DNA from: BOKV01 sp041739225
GTDB lineage: Bacteria > Pseudomonadota > Alphaproteobacteria > Rhizobiales > Rhizobiaceae
Assembly: GCA_041739225.1 (NCBI GenBank)
Contig: JBGSOG010000046.1
Location: 1-64,000 of the forward strand
DNA: 64,000 bases
Direction of reading: 5' to 3'
Shown here: piece by piece, positions 8,759-17,346 of the stretch
Numbering within the stretch: position 1 is the stretch's first letter
Layout: every line of letters starts with the position of its first letter
Program-made: the position numbers and the translations under genes
Notes under the pieces: generated by a model
Databases searched by the model: none
What the model saw: the letters and a program-made list of their open reading frames with translations, nothing else
Told to the model about the DNA's origin: nothing

Positions 8759-9444
8759 TTCCTTCTTTCAGGCTGGGGTGTTGGTTGTTGCAGCATAACA
8801 CTGCACAAAACCGTGCGGGCGACCATTTCCGAAAGCCGTGACTGCCCTTGCTGCGTAAACTGCCCGTCTCCGAAGATCAGGCTAAAAGTCGCCCGGTTGG
8901 AAACGTTGAAAAAAGAGAGCGCACTGATTTGCCAATGGATGTCCAGCGCCGAGACGCCGCTGCGAAAAACGCCTGAAGCAACGCCTCGCGACAGGATGTC
9001 TTCGAGCAACTGGATTGCCCGTGTATTCATTTCCCGGATCAGTTTGGATTGGCGCAAATATGCGCCGTTGTGAATGTTCTCGATCATCACGAGGCGAATG
9101 AACGCCGGATTTCGATTGTGGTGCTCAAACGTGAACTCTGCCAGCCGCCGCAAGGCAATTTCCGGTGGAAGCCCTTCAAGTTCGAGCCGCTCCTCGCCAG
9201 AGCGCATTTCGCGGTAGGCCTCTTCCAGCACTTGCCGGTACAGTCCTTCCTTGTCGCCGAAATAATAATAAATCATCCGCTTTGAAGTGCGGGTGCGGGC
9301 TGCAATTTCGTCAATCCTGCCGCCCGAAAGACCATTGGCCGCGAACTCCTCGCATGCCACCTGCAAGATGTCGGCACGCACGGCTTCCGGATCCTGCTTC
9401 CAACGCTGCCGAACAGGGTTTTCGTCCGCAACTTCGTCCATCAC
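8755..9444 (-). CDS. TetR/AcrR-family transcriptional regulator
   Basis: This 229-residue regulator has an N-terminal TetR helix-turn-helix (about residues 22-70), with ILQVACEEFAANG and the recognition part RTSKRMIYYYFGDKEGLY. The C-terminal ligand domain contains the pattern of TetR_C proteins found with aromatic or ester catabolism genes. It heads the operon hydrolase-DUF3237-BKACE and is divergent from the shikimate dehydrogenase gene. The shared 174-base intergenic region holds two copies of a 22-base repeat, probably its operators, so it may repress both directions. Confidence 0.85.
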   Translation of the reverse strand: MMDEVADENPVRQRWKQDPEAVRADILQVACEEFAANGLSGGRIDEIAARTRTSKRMIYYYFGDKEGLYRQVLEEAYREMRSGEERLELEGLPPEIALRRLAEFTFEHHNRNPAFIRLVMIENIHNGAYLRQSKLIREMNTRAIQLLEDILSRGVASGVFRSGVSALDIHWQISALSFFNVSNRATFSLIFGDGQFTQQGQSRLSEMVARTVLCSVMLQQPTPQPERRK

Positions 9445-9463
9445 ATCCTCCGCTCACGATCAT

Positions 9464-9516
9464 AATTAACTGTCTGGTACAAAGCAATTGACAAAATTAA
9501 CTGTCTGGTACAAAGC
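9464..9516. promoter_or_regulatory. Two direct 22-bp repeats, probable TetR operators
   Basis: AATTAACTGTCTGGTACAAA followed by GC occurs exactly twice, at 9464-9485 and 9495-9516. The period is 31 bases, close to three helical turns, so bound proteins would lie on the same face. A TTGACA hexamer lies between them at 9488-9493, and the second copy would cover the downstream promoter. Each copy contains a short dyad, TGT-N5-ACA. Position between the divergent TetR and shikimate dehydrogenase genes makes it the likely control site for both. Confidence 0.75.
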
Positions 9517-9618
9517 TGTGTTTCGATCAGGAAGGGAGTCCTGCATCGCGCTGGATACAAAGGCAAGGCACCCGCGTGCGGGTTGCCGGGTTTTGTCCTT
9601 GAGGGAGGAAAAGCATCA

Positions 9619-10533
9619 ATGGAAGCTGCAAAGCAGCATCCTGCTGCAACTGGCGCGTCAAGCGACGCCGCCGTCATGCAGATCGGACTGATCGGGAAGG
9701 GCATACAGCTTTCCCGCACACCTGCCATGCATGAAGCAGAAGCTGCTGAGCACGGCATTGCTTGCCGTTACCTGCTCCTGGATACCGACACTGCCGCTTA
9801 TTCAGGCAAATCCCTGTTGCAGATTGTGGAGATGGCGCAGGCGCAAGGCTTTGCAGGTCTCAACATTACCTACCCCTACAAGATCGAGATCATCGGGTTG
9901 CTCGACAGTCTGTCTGCTGCGGCAGAGGCGATGGGCGCAGTCAACACTGTTGTTTTCAGAAATGGCAAGCGAAGTGGCCACAACACCGATTTGTGGGGTT
10001 TTGCCGAGAGCTTTCGCCGCAGTCTCGGCAACGAGCGTTGCAAAACTGTTCTTCTGACAGGAGCGGGCGGAGCAGGGGTCGCGGTTGCCAACGCCTTGCT
10101 GGACGCCGGCACCGAACAGTTGCTGCTGTTTGACCCCGAAAACGAGCGTGCACAATTTCTGGCGGACAGGTTGGCAACCCGGTTTGGCAAGCAATGTGCA
10201 AAGGTCGTTGCATCACCCGAAGACGCATTCGCAAACGGGATTGACGGCCTCGTCAACGCTTCGCCGGTCGGAATGGCAAAGCTGCCGGGCACGCCGGTTG
10301 CCATTTCTTTGCTGACGCCGGCGATCTGGGTAGCAGACATCATTTATTTCCCGATCGAAACCGCATTGCTCAAAGCCGCCCGGTCAATCGGCTGTCGCAC
10401 GATGAACGGCGGCGGCATGGCGGTCTTTCAGGCTGTGCGGGCGTTCGAACTGTTCACCGGGCTCAAGGCCGAGCCCGAAAGGATGAAGGCGACTTTTGCC
10501 GCCTTCGGAACTGCAGGCACTCCAACAGGGTGA
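9619..10533 (+). CDS. Shikimate/quinate dehydrogenase
   Basis: This 304-residue enzyme shows the AroE fold: substrate motif SRTPAMH near the N-terminus, the catalytic-lysine strand NITYPYK, GAVNTV, the substrate Asp in GHNTDLWGF, a Rossmann loop TGAGGAGVA, and NASPVGM and NGGGMAV toward the C-terminus. The start at 9619 is favoured over an in-frame one at 9583 because GGAGG lies 10 bases before it. It is first in a unit with a TRAP transporter and dehydroshikimate dehydratase, so the likely direction is catabolic: shikimate (or quinate) oxidation to dehydroshikimate (or dehydroquinate) rather than aromatic amino acid synthesis. Cofactor preference is not assigned. Confidence 0.88.
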   Translation: MEAAKQHPAATGASSDAAVMQIGLIGKGIQLSRTPAMHEAEAAEHGIACRYLLLDTDTAAYSGKSLLQIVEMAQAQGFAGLNITYPYKIEIIGLLDSLSAAAEAMGAVNTVVFRNGKRSGHNTDLWGFAESFRRSLGNERCKTVLLTGAGGAGVAVANALLDAGTEQLLLFDPENERAQFLADRLATRFGKQCAKVVASPEDAFANGIDGLVNASPVGMAKLPGTPVAISLLTPAIWVADIIYFPIETALLKAARSIGCRTMNGGGMAVFQAVRAFELFTGLKAEPERMKATFAAFGTAGTPTG

Positions 10534-10549
10534 CTGTCCGTCTGCTGGT

Positions 10550-10565
10550 CCCGGCAGGTGCCGGG
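10550..10565 (+). other. Intergenic hairpin before the TRAP binding-protein gene
   Basis: CCCGGCA-GG-TGCCGGG lies between the dehydrogenase stop and the dctP-like start, with outer CTG/CAG complementarity across a mismatch. No T-tract follows, so mRNA processing or stability is more likely than termination. Confidence 0.45.
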
Positions 10566-10618
10566 TCAGTCCATGACCGCGCCTGAAAGGCTGCGGTTGC
10601 GCAAACAGGGAGGAACTC

Positions 10619-11605
10619 ATGCGCACTATCTTGAATTTGCTGGCCGCCGGCGTGGCAGCAGCGGCCATCTGCGTGTCTGCATCATCGGCATTCGCCCAAA
10701 AGGTTGAACTGATTTATTCCGACACCGTGCCGGAAGCAGACATCCGTACCGAAACACTGCGCAAGGAGTTTGGCGGATGCCTGGGTGATGGCTTTGACTT
10801 CAAATCCTACCACGGAGCCACGCTGTTCAAGCAGGGAACCGAACTCACCGCCATGCAGCGCGGCAACCTCGACATGGCAAACCTTGCCATTTTCGACTTC
10901 TACAACCAGGTACCGGAAACATCCATCCTTGGAACTGCCTACCTCTATCGTGACTATGCCCACATGCGCAAAGTCAACACCGGCAGCGACGTCCTGACGG
11001 ATTTGTGGAAGGCTGTTGAAGACAAGGCGCAGGTAAAGGTTCTGGCCAATCCGTACATCGGCACCCGTCACGTCAACATCAAGGGCGACAAGGAAGTGAA
11101 GGTCCCAGCAGATCTGGCCGGTGTCAAACTTCGCATGCCCGGCGGCGAAGGCTGGCAGTTTGTCGGTGAAGCATTGGGTGCCAACCCGACACCGATGGCG
11201 TTCACCGAAGTCTATACCGGGCTTCAGACAGGCGCGATTGATGGTCAGGACAATCCGCTTCCTGCGGACAAGGCCATGAAATTCTATGAAGTGACCAACC
11301 AGATCATTCTCACGGGTCACCTCGTGGCAGCAAACCAGATGACCATCTCGATGGCCAAGTGGAACAAGCTGACCCCGGAACAGCAAGCGAAAGTGCAGGA
11401 ATGCTCCCTGAATTTCGAAGCCAAACTGGATGAAATCACGCTGAAACAGGAAGCCGAACTCGTGCAGTTCTTCAAGGACCAGAAGCTGAAGGTCTACGAG
11501 CCGGACAAGGAAGCTTTCCGCAGCCATGTGTTGGACAAATACAAGGCGTCCAAGTTCTCGAAGGATTGGCCAGCGGGCCTGCTCGACAAGATCAACGCGC
11601 TTTGA
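10619..11605 (+). CDS. TRAP transporter solute-binding protein (DctP family)
   Basis: The 328-residue protein has a signal peptide (about residues 1-26, ending SSAFAQ) and the DctP family layout, including GVKLRMPGGEGW around residue 173 with the conserved Arg that binds the substrate carboxylate, and GLQTGAIDGQDNP. It captures an organic acid in the periplasm for the DctQ/DctM membrane pair encoded next. Flanking genes for shikimate dehydrogenase and dehydroshikimate dehydratase point to quinate, shikimate or dehydroshikimate as ligand; this is inference. GGGAGGA lies just upstream of the ATG. A strong hairpin follows the stop codon. Confidence 0.88.
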   Translation: MRTILNLLAAGVAAAAICVSASSAFAQKVELIYSDTVPEADIRTETLRKEFGGCLGDGFDFKSYHGATLFKQGTELTAMQRGNLDMANLAIFDFYNQVPETSILGTAYLYRDYAHMRKVNTGSDVLTDLWKAVEDKAQVKVLANPYIGTRHVNIKGDKEVKVPADLAGVKLRMPGGEGWQFVGEALGANPTPMAFTEVYTGLQTGAIDGQDNPLPADKAMKFYEVTNQIILTGHLVAANQMTISMAKWNKLTPEQQAKVQECSLNFEAKLDEITLKQEAELVQFFKDQKLKVYEPDKEAFRSHVLDKYKASKFSKDWPAGLLDKINAL

Positions 11606-11622
11606 TGCGACCTTGACCACAA

Positions 11623-11647
11623 GCCCGGCGGCACCTCGCCGCCGGGC
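11623..11647 (+). other. Strong hairpin between dctP-like and dctQ-like genes
   Basis: Ten-base perfect arms GCCCGGCGGC / GCCGCCGGGC are separated by ACCTC, 18 bases after the binding-protein stop. No T-run follows. It probably protects the binding-protein mRNA 3' end or attenuates transcription of the membrane genes. Confidence 0.7.
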
Positions 11648-11673
11648 CGATCAAACCTGACGGGACGGTTCCG

Positions 11674-12198
11674 ATGCAATTTCTTGCGCCGCTGTTTTCG
11701 CGAATACGACAGGGATTTGAACTGCTGGTTGCCGTCCTGCTGGGCAGCATGTTTGCGGCGTTCATCATACAGGTGGTGTTTCGGTACATCTTGAACTGGC
11801 CAGTTGGCTGGACCATCGAATACGTTGCCGTGGCCTGGCTGTGGGGCATCTTGCTCGGCTACGCATTTGTTGTGCGAGACGAAGATGTGGTGCGTTTTGA
11901 TCTTTTCTACAATGCCTTCGGACAACGCGCCCGACGCGGCATGACCATCGTTTCCGGCATTGTTGTTGCTGGAATATTTCTCTGGGCGCTGCCCAAGGAT
12001 TTTGAGTTCGTGACTTTCATGGGTGTCGAGAAAACCGCCTTTATGCACATGCGTTTCGACATTCTCTTTGCCGCCTACATTCCGTTCGTGATCGCAGTGA
12101 TCGTGCGGGCGCTGTGGGAAGTTCGACGGGCTCTTCGCAATGAGCCGGAAAACAATGGCGCCCAACATTTCAATCCGGAAAGCGAAAGCCATGTTTGA
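11674..12198 (+). CDS. TRAP transporter small permease (DctQ family)
   Basis: This 174-residue protein has four predicted membrane helices (about residues 15-40, 50-70, 90-112 and 125-150) and the DctQ sequence FRYILNWPVGWTIEYV with VAWLWGILLGYAFVVRDEDVVRFDL. It is the accessory membrane subunit that bridges the binding protein and the DctM transporter. Its stop overlaps the preferred start of the DctM gene by eight bases. Confidence 0.88.
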   Translation: MQFLAPLFSRIRQGFELLVAVLLGSMFAAFIIQVVFRYILNWPVGWTIEYVAVAWLWGILLGYAFVVRDEDVVRFDLFYNAFGQRARRGMTIVSGIVVAGIFLWALPKDFEFVTFMGVEKTAFMHMRFDILFAAYIPFVIAVIVRALWEVRRALRNEPENNGAQHFNPESESHV

Positions 12199-13486
12199 TG
12201 CTTTTTCCGTTTCGCTCGCACTGATTGTTTTCTTGACGTTGTTTGGCCAATCCATCGGCGTGGCCATGATTGCCGGAACAATCGTCTACCTTGGCATCAA
12301 GGGGCAGGATACATCGATTGCCGCCGAAACTGTCCTGCAAGGCCTTTATTCAGGTTACACACTCCTCGCGGTCCCGCTGTTCATTCTGGCAGCCGACATC
12401 ATGAATGTCGGCAGCATTGCCGACCGGCTGATGAAGTTCTCGCATGCCCTAGTCGGCAGGTTCAAGGGCGGCCTTGGCCATGTCAACATCGTCGCCAGCA
12501 TCATTTTCTCGGGAATGTCGGGCTCGGCGGTCGCTGACGCCGTCGGCATTGGCCGGGTTGAGATCCAGATGATGACCAAGGGCGGGCATATTCCCAAGAG
12601 CTACGCGGGCGCGCTGACCGCAGCTTCTGCCACCATCGGCCCGATCATTCCGCCCTCCATCCCGATGGTGCTTTACGCGCTCGTTTCAGACGCGTCGGTA
12701 GGCTATCTTTTCGCGGCAGGCATTTTGCCAGGACTGCTGATGGCAAGCATGCTTTTTGCCGTGAATACGTGGGTGTCGCACCGCCGCAATTTCCCGATCG
12801 ACAATTCCGTGCCGCTTTCCGAACTGCCCAAAGTCACTGTCGAGGCTTTCCCCGCACTGATGTTGCCGGTCATCCTGCTAGGCGGCATCTATGGTGGCGT
12901 GATGACGCCCACCGAGGCTGCGGCGGTCGCAGCATTTTATGCGCTGCTGGTATCGGTGATGCTTTACCGGTCGGTCAATTTGAAGCAGTTTTTCCATACG
13001 TTGTTGTCGAGTGCCCGCTCCACCGCGTCCGTGGGAATTCTTATCGCCGGTGCGATCGCCTTCAATTATGTGATCACGCGCGAAAACATTCCCAACGTAA
13101 TCGCCGAGTATCTGGCACAATTTGATTTCTCGCCGCTTGGTTTCCTGCTGATCGTCAATGTCCTTTTTCTGATCCTTGGATGTTTCATCGAGGCAGGTGC
13201 CATTCTGCTGATTTTCGTGCCGATCCTGATCCCCACCGTCAACGCGCTTGGAATAGATCTGGTGCATTTTGGCGTGGTTGTCGTGGTCAATGCCATGTTG
13301 GGGCTGATTACCCCGCCTTATGGCTTGCTGATTTTCATTGTGGCCAACATCACAAAGGAACCTTTGAAAGCCATTGTATCGGATTTGATGCCGTTCATCG
13401 GCGGATTGCTGATCGCGTTGGCGATTCTGACCGTCTGGCCCGATTTCGTTCTTTTTGTGCCGCGGCTGTTTGGATACCAGGGCTGA
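12191..13486 (+). CDS. TRAP transporter large permease (DctM family)
   Basis: The 431-residue protein is strongly hydrophobic, with about 12 membrane segments. It carries DctM motifs such as GMSGSAVADAVGIG, the P-rich hairpin IGPIIPPSIPMVLYALVSD, and near the end GLITPPYGL. It is the ion-coupled transport channel. The start at 12191 (MFDAFSVSLAL) is chosen because it begins directly at the first membrane segment and overlaps the DctQ gene by only eight bases; the longer frame from 12140 adds a charged stretch. The next gene starts eight bases after its stop, indicating one transcript. Confidence 0.88.
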   Translation: MFDAFSVSLALIVFLTLFGQSIGVAMIAGTIVYLGIKGQDTSIAAETVLQGLYSGYTLLAVPLFILAADIMNVGSIADRLMKFSHALVGRFKGGLGHVNIVASIIFSGMSGSAVADAVGIGRVEIQMMTKGGHIPKSYAGALTAASATIGPIIPPSIPMVLYALVSDASVGYLFAAGILPGLLMASMLFAVNTWVSHRRNFPIDNSVPLSELPKVTVEAFPALMLPVILLGGIYGGVMTPTEAAAVAAFYALLVSVMLYRSVNLKQFFHTLLSSARSTASVGILIAGAIAFNYVITRENIPNVIAEYLAQFDFSPLGFLLIVNVLFLILGCFIEAGAILLIFVPILIPTVNALGIDLVHFGVVVVVNAMLGLITPPYGLLIFIVANITKEPLKAIVSDLMPFIGGLLIALAILTVWPDFVLFVPRLFGYQG

Positions 13487-13493
13487 TGCGGAC

Positions 13494-15386
13494 ATGAAAA
13501 CTGCGATAGCCACGGTATCGATCAGCGGCGATTTGCGCGAGAAACTGGCTGCCATTGCCGCCGCCGGTTTTGACGGGGTCGAAGTGTTCGAGACCGACTT
13601 CCTTGCCTTTGACGGAAGTCCGCAGGAAGCTGGCGACCTCATCCGCGCGCACGGTCTGGAGGTCATGTTGTTCCAGCCGTTTCGTGACTTTGAGGGAATG
13701 CCCGATCCGCAACGTGGCCGTGCTTTCGAGAGGGCTGAGCGCAAGTTCGACTTGATGAATGAAATGGGAGCAGACCTTGTTCTCGTCTGTTCCAATGTAT
13801 CGCCATTGGCACTGGGCGGGATCAACCGTGCAGCCGATGACTTCGCCGAGCTTGGCGAGCGGGCGCGGAAGCGCGGCCTTCGCATCGGCTACGAGGCCTT
13901 GGCCTGGGGCCGCCACGTCAATGACCACCGCGATGCCTGGGAAATCGTGCGTCGTGCCGATCATTCCAATGTCGGCCTGATCCTTGATTCATTTCATACA
14001 TTGGCGAGGAAAATCGAACCACAAACGATACGCGCCATCCCTGGCGACAAGATTTTCTTTGTTCAACTCGCTGATGCGCCGAAGATCGACATGGATCTTT
14101 TGTACTGGAGCCGGCATTTTCGCAACATGCCAGGGCAGGGTGATCTGGACGTTCCTGCTTTCATGCGGGCGGTCGCTGCCACAGGGTACAATGGCGTGTT
14201 GTCACTGGAAATATTCAATGACCAGTTCCGGGGTGCCTCTTCGCGCTCGATCGCGGCAGACGGCTATCGCTCGCTGATCAATCTGATGGATGATGTGAAC
14301 CGGCACGAGCCAGGAATTGCCATCGATGTTCCGGCGATGCCACAGCGCATTGCCGTTACCGGTGTCGAGTTTGTTGAATTTGCAGCCGATGAAGCCAGAG
14401 CAGATGAACTTGCAGCCATCCTGCTGACACTGGGTTTTTGGAAAGCGGGCCGACACAAGAACAAATCCATTGACCTGTGGCGACAGGGGGACATCAATAT
14501 TGTCATCAACACGGATCGTGATGGTTTTGCCCATTCCTCCTTTCTCGCGCACGGCACCACCGTGTGCGACATCGGATTGAAAGTTGAAGACGCGGGGGAA
14601 GCACTGGCCCGGGCGCTGGCTCTGGGTGCAGTTGCATTCAGGCAAGCCACCGGTCCGGGTGAGCTTGCAATTCCGGCAATTCGCGGGGTGGGTGGCGGGC
14701 TGCTGCATTTCCTCGATGCAACGCCACAGCTTTCAGACGTGTGGGAAACCGAGTTCGAGATCGGTGATCGTGGCGAGGAAAGCACCGACGCAGGTCTTTG
14801 CGGCATTGATCATCTGGCGCAGACAATGAATTACGAAGAGATGCTTTCGTGGCTGCTGTTTCACACGGCAATTTTCAACATGAACAAAGCGCCGATGCTC
14901 GACATTGTCGATCCGGCCGGACTGGTACGCAGCCAGGCACTCTCCAATTCAGACGGTTCCTTTCGCCTGACCCTCAATGGCGCGGAAAACAGGCGTACAC
15001 TGGCGGGCCACTTCATCACGGAGAGTTTTGGTGCAAGCGTCCAGCACATGGCATTTGCCTCGCGTGACATATTCTCGACAGCCAGATCGCTGGCCGGGCG
15101 GGGGTTTGCCCAATTGCCCATCTCCCAGAACTACTACGACGATCTGGATGCCCGCTTCGGCCTCGACGATGAATTTCTGGCAGCCCTCAAGGAAGCCAAT
15201 ATCCTTTACGACCGTGACGATCAGGGTGAGTTCTTTCAGCTCTACAGTCAAAATATCGGCGACGGATTTTTTCTGGAAATTGTCGAAAGGCGGGGCGCAT
15301 ATGCCGGATATGGTGCACCCAACGCTCCCTTCCGGATTGCCGCCCAGAAGCGCAACATGCGCCCAAAAGGCATGCCGAGGCAGTAA
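13494..15386 (+). CDS. quiC: Two-domain 3-dehydroshikimate dehydratase (QuiC-like)
   Basis: The 630-residue protein joins an N-terminal xylose-isomerase-like TIM barrel (about residues 1-270) to a C-terminal VOC/4-hydroxyphenylpyruvate-dioxygenase-like region (about 285-620, with DHLAQTMNYEEM and FFLEIVERRG at its end). This architecture is that of bacterial QuiC-type dehydroshikimate dehydratases, where the barrel makes protocatechuate and the C-terminal half has a non-dioxygenase role. Barrel metal ligands are plausible in LRIGYEAL, VGLILDSFH and GVLSLEIF. The start at 13494 is eight bases after the DctM stop. It links quinate/shikimate uptake to the pca genes on the other strand. Confidence 0.88.
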   Translation: MKTAIATVSISGDLREKLAAIAAAGFDGVEVFETDFLAFDGSPQEAGDLIRAHGLEVMLFQPFRDFEGMPDPQRGRAFERAERKFDLMNEMGADLVLVCSNVSPLALGGINRAADDFAELGERARKRGLRIGYEALAWGRHVNDHRDAWEIVRRADHSNVGLILDSFHTLARKIEPQTIRAIPGDKIFFVQLADAPKIDMDLLYWSRHFRNMPGQGDLDVPAFMRAVAATGYNGVLSLEIFNDQFRGASSRSIAADGYRSLINLMDDVNRHEPGIAIDVPAMPQRIAVTGVEFVEFAADEARADELAAILLTLGFWKAGRHKNKSIDLWRQGDINIVINTDRDGFAHSSFLAHGTTVCDIGLKVEDAGEALARALALGAVAFRQATGPGELAIPAIRGVGGGLLHFLDATPQLSDVWETEFEIGDRGEESTDAGLCGIDHLAQTMNYEEMLSWLLFHTAIFNMNKAPMLDIVDPAGLVRSQALSNSDGSFRLTLNGAENRRTLAGHFITESFGASVQHMAFASRDIFSTARSLAGRGFAQLPISQNYYDDLDARFGLDDEFLAALKEANILYDRDDQGEFFQLYSQNIGDGFFLEIVERRGAYAGYGAPNAPFRIAAQKRNMRPKGMPRQ

Positions 15387-15505
15387 AGAAGACCGGCTTG
15401 ATCACAGCATGCAACCGGCCCGGGATTGTTTTTCACAATGGTAACAAGGGCTGTTCAGTTGTATTGAATATCAGGATTACTGTACAAACCCATACCGGAA
15501 ACGAG

Positions 15506-16483
15506 ATGGAAAACAGCCGCCTGATCAAGCTCCACCAGTTGGAAACCTTCATTGAAGTTGCCCGGCACAAGAGTGTCACACTGGCGGCGAAAAGCCTCAA
15601 TCTTACCCAGCCTGGAGTATCGCGAACGTTGCGTGAGCTTGAGGCAGTTTGCGGCACCAAACTCGTGATGAAAGAAGGTCGCGGGATCAGGCTTACCCGG
15701 CAGGGCGAGGCTTTTCTTCGGCATGCAGGCGCCAGTCTGGCGGCAATCAGAAGCGGTTTGCGGGCGGTTTCAGATCTTCATCTGGCAGATCGGCCGATGA
15801 TCCGCATTGGTGCCCTGCCAACGGTATCAGCACTGGTGATGCCGGGTGCAGTGGAGAAGTATCTGGCCGAGGACTTGCGAAATCCCCTGCGCGTGACAAC
15901 GGGCGAAAACCGGGTCTTGCTGGACCAATTGCGCAATGGCGAACTTGATCTGGTAATGGGTCGGCTTGCTGCCCCGGAAAGCATGGCTGGCCTTAGTTTC
16001 GAACCGCTCTACCGCGACATTGTGGTTTTTGCCGTTTACCGAAAGCATCCGCTTGCCGGTCGCAAATCGGTAAAGGCTGCTGAATTGCTGGATCACCCGA
16101 TCATCATGCCGACATCCGTTTCGATCATTGGACCAATGGTGCGCCAGCTGTTCATCGAACAGGGCCTGCCTGAGCCGCAGCAATTGATCGAGACTGTATC
16201 GGACTCCTTCGGGCGCGCCTTCACACGCCGGCACGGAGCTATCTGGATCATTTCAAGAGGCGTGGTTGCAGACGAACTCGAGACTGGTGAGTTCGTGGTG
16301 CTGCCCATCGACACGAGCTCCACACTGGGAGCGGTCGGCCTCAGTTTCCGCGCCGGGCAGGATATTGATCCGGCGGTTGCGATTTTTGCCGGTCTGCTGC
16401 GTGAAGAGGTCAGGAGTCATGCTGGCTTGTTGCCGCAAAGCCGGCATGCGGACCAAGGCCAGCACCCTTTACACAAGCCCTAG
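15506..16483 (+). CDS. pcaQ: LysR-family regulator, PcaQ-like
   Basis: The 325-residue protein has a LysR helix-turn-helix (about residues 5-65; LHQLETFIEVARHKSV, QPGVSRTLRELE) and an effector domain with stretches typical of PcaQ, the alphaproteobacterial activator of protocatechuate genes: IGALPTVS, the TGEN motif followed by LDQLRNGELDLVMGRLA, and ETVSDSFGRAF followed by IWIISRGVV. The start at 15506 is chosen because the domain begins there; an upstream in-frame start at 15398 adds residues with no family match. The last 15 bases overlap the 3' end of the convergent amidohydrolase gene. It probably controls the pcaCHGB-pobA operon about 10 kb away. Confidence 0.8.
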   Translation: MENSRLIKLHQLETFIEVARHKSVTLAAKSLNLTQPGVSRTLRELEAVCGTKLVMKEGRGIRLTRQGEAFLRHAGASLAAIRSGLRAVSDLHLADRPMIRIGALPTVSALVMPGAVEKYLAEDLRNPLRVTTGENRVLLDQLRNGELDLVMGRLAAPESMAGLSFEPLYRDIVVFAVYRKHPLAGRKSVKAAELLDHPIIMPTSVSIIGPMVRQLFIEQGLPEPQQLIETVSDSFGRAFTRRHGAIWIISRGVVADELETGEFVVLPIDTSSTLGAVGLSFRAGQDIDPAVAIFAGLLREEVRSHAGLLPQSRHADQGQHPLHKP

Positions 16484-17341
16484 CAATCTTGCTGCATTGT
16501 TTTTCAGGATGTCCGGACGCACTTCATCCTTGATGGCAATTTTTTCAAAATCGGCAAGCCACCTCTCAGGTGTGATCATTGGCCAGTCCGATCCGAACAG
16601 AACTTTCTTGCGCAGTATGGAGTTTGAATACCGAACCAGAATTTCGGGGAAATATTTCGGGCTCCAGCCGGACAGGTCGATATGGACATTCGGCTTGTGC
16701 TGGGCAACGGCAAGCGATTCTTCCTGCCAGGGAAAGGATGGATGGGCCAGGATGATTTTCATGTCCGGGAAGTCCACTGCAACATCGTCGATGTGCATTG
16801 GATTGGAGTACTTAAGGCGCATGCCATTGCCGCCGCGCATGCCCGACCCGACACCGGTCTGCCCGGTGTGAAACAGCGCTATTGCGCTGTGTTCCGCAAT
16901 CACCTCGTACAAATCATAGGCAAGCCGGTCATTCGGGAAAAAGCCCTGCATGGTCGGGTGAAACTTGAAACCCTTGATGCCAAAATCGGCGATCAGGCGC
17001 CTTGCCTCGCGCGCACCGGTCTTTCCCTTGTGCGGGTCTATGGATGCAAACGGAATGAGCACATCGTCATTGGCAGCAGCAAGAGCCGCCACTTCCTCGT
17101 TGCGGTAGCGCCGGTAGCCCGTTTCGCGCTCCGCATCGACGGGGAAAATAACAGCCGCAATATTTTGTTCGCGGTAATGCCGGGCAGTTTCTTCAACCGT
17201 GGGAGGATGGCTCCATGAGGCCCGGAAGTATTTTGCCATCGTGGCCTGGAGATCGTCGTAGCCGTCATCGGCGTGGCAACCGCAGGGCTCCTCGGCATGG
17301 GTATGGAAATCAATTGCCCTGACTTTCGATATATCGACCAT
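16469..17341 (-). CDS. Amidohydrolase-family protein, possibly CouO-like retro-Claisen hydrolase
   Basis: The 290-residue TIM-barrel hydrolase has the Amidohydrolase_2 metal and active-site pattern: DFHTH at residues 11-15, KFHPTMQG, LFHTG, ILAHPSFPW and LFGSDWPM. It starts five bases after the stop of the acyl-CoA ligase gene and follows a crotonase gene. In Rhodococcus jostii, an amidohydrolase (CouO) cleaves the beta-keto thioester of hydroxycinnamate breakdown, giving 4-hydroxybenzoate-type acids and acetyl-CoA. Ligase, hydratase and amidohydrolase here match that set, and pobA upstream would use the product. A decarboxylase or lactonase role is an alternative. Confidence 0.75.
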   Translation of the reverse strand: MVDISKVRAIDFHTHAEEPCGCHADDGYDDLQATMAKYFRASWSHPPTVEETARHYREQNIAAVIFPVDAERETGYRRYRNEEVAALAAANDDVLIPFASIDPHKGKTGAREARRLIADFGIKGFKFHPTMQGFFPNDRLAYDLYEVIAEHSAIALFHTGQTGVGSGMRGGNGMRLKYSNPMHIDDVAVDFPDMKIILAHPSFPWQEESLAVAQHKPNVHIDLSGWSPKYFPEILVRYSNSILRKKVLFGSDWPMITPERWLADFEKIAIKDEVRPDILKNNAARLLGLV

Positions 17342-17346
17342 TCAAT

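Noticed and set aside
10682..11620. 312-codon frame antisense to the first TRAP binding-protein gene
   Set aside because: It mirrors the codon pattern of a clear DctP gene and has no recognisable domain.
12878..13885. 335-codon minus-strand frame across the end of dctM and start of the dehydratase gene
   Set aside because: It crosses two well-supported plus-strand genes, and its predicted protein is low complexity.
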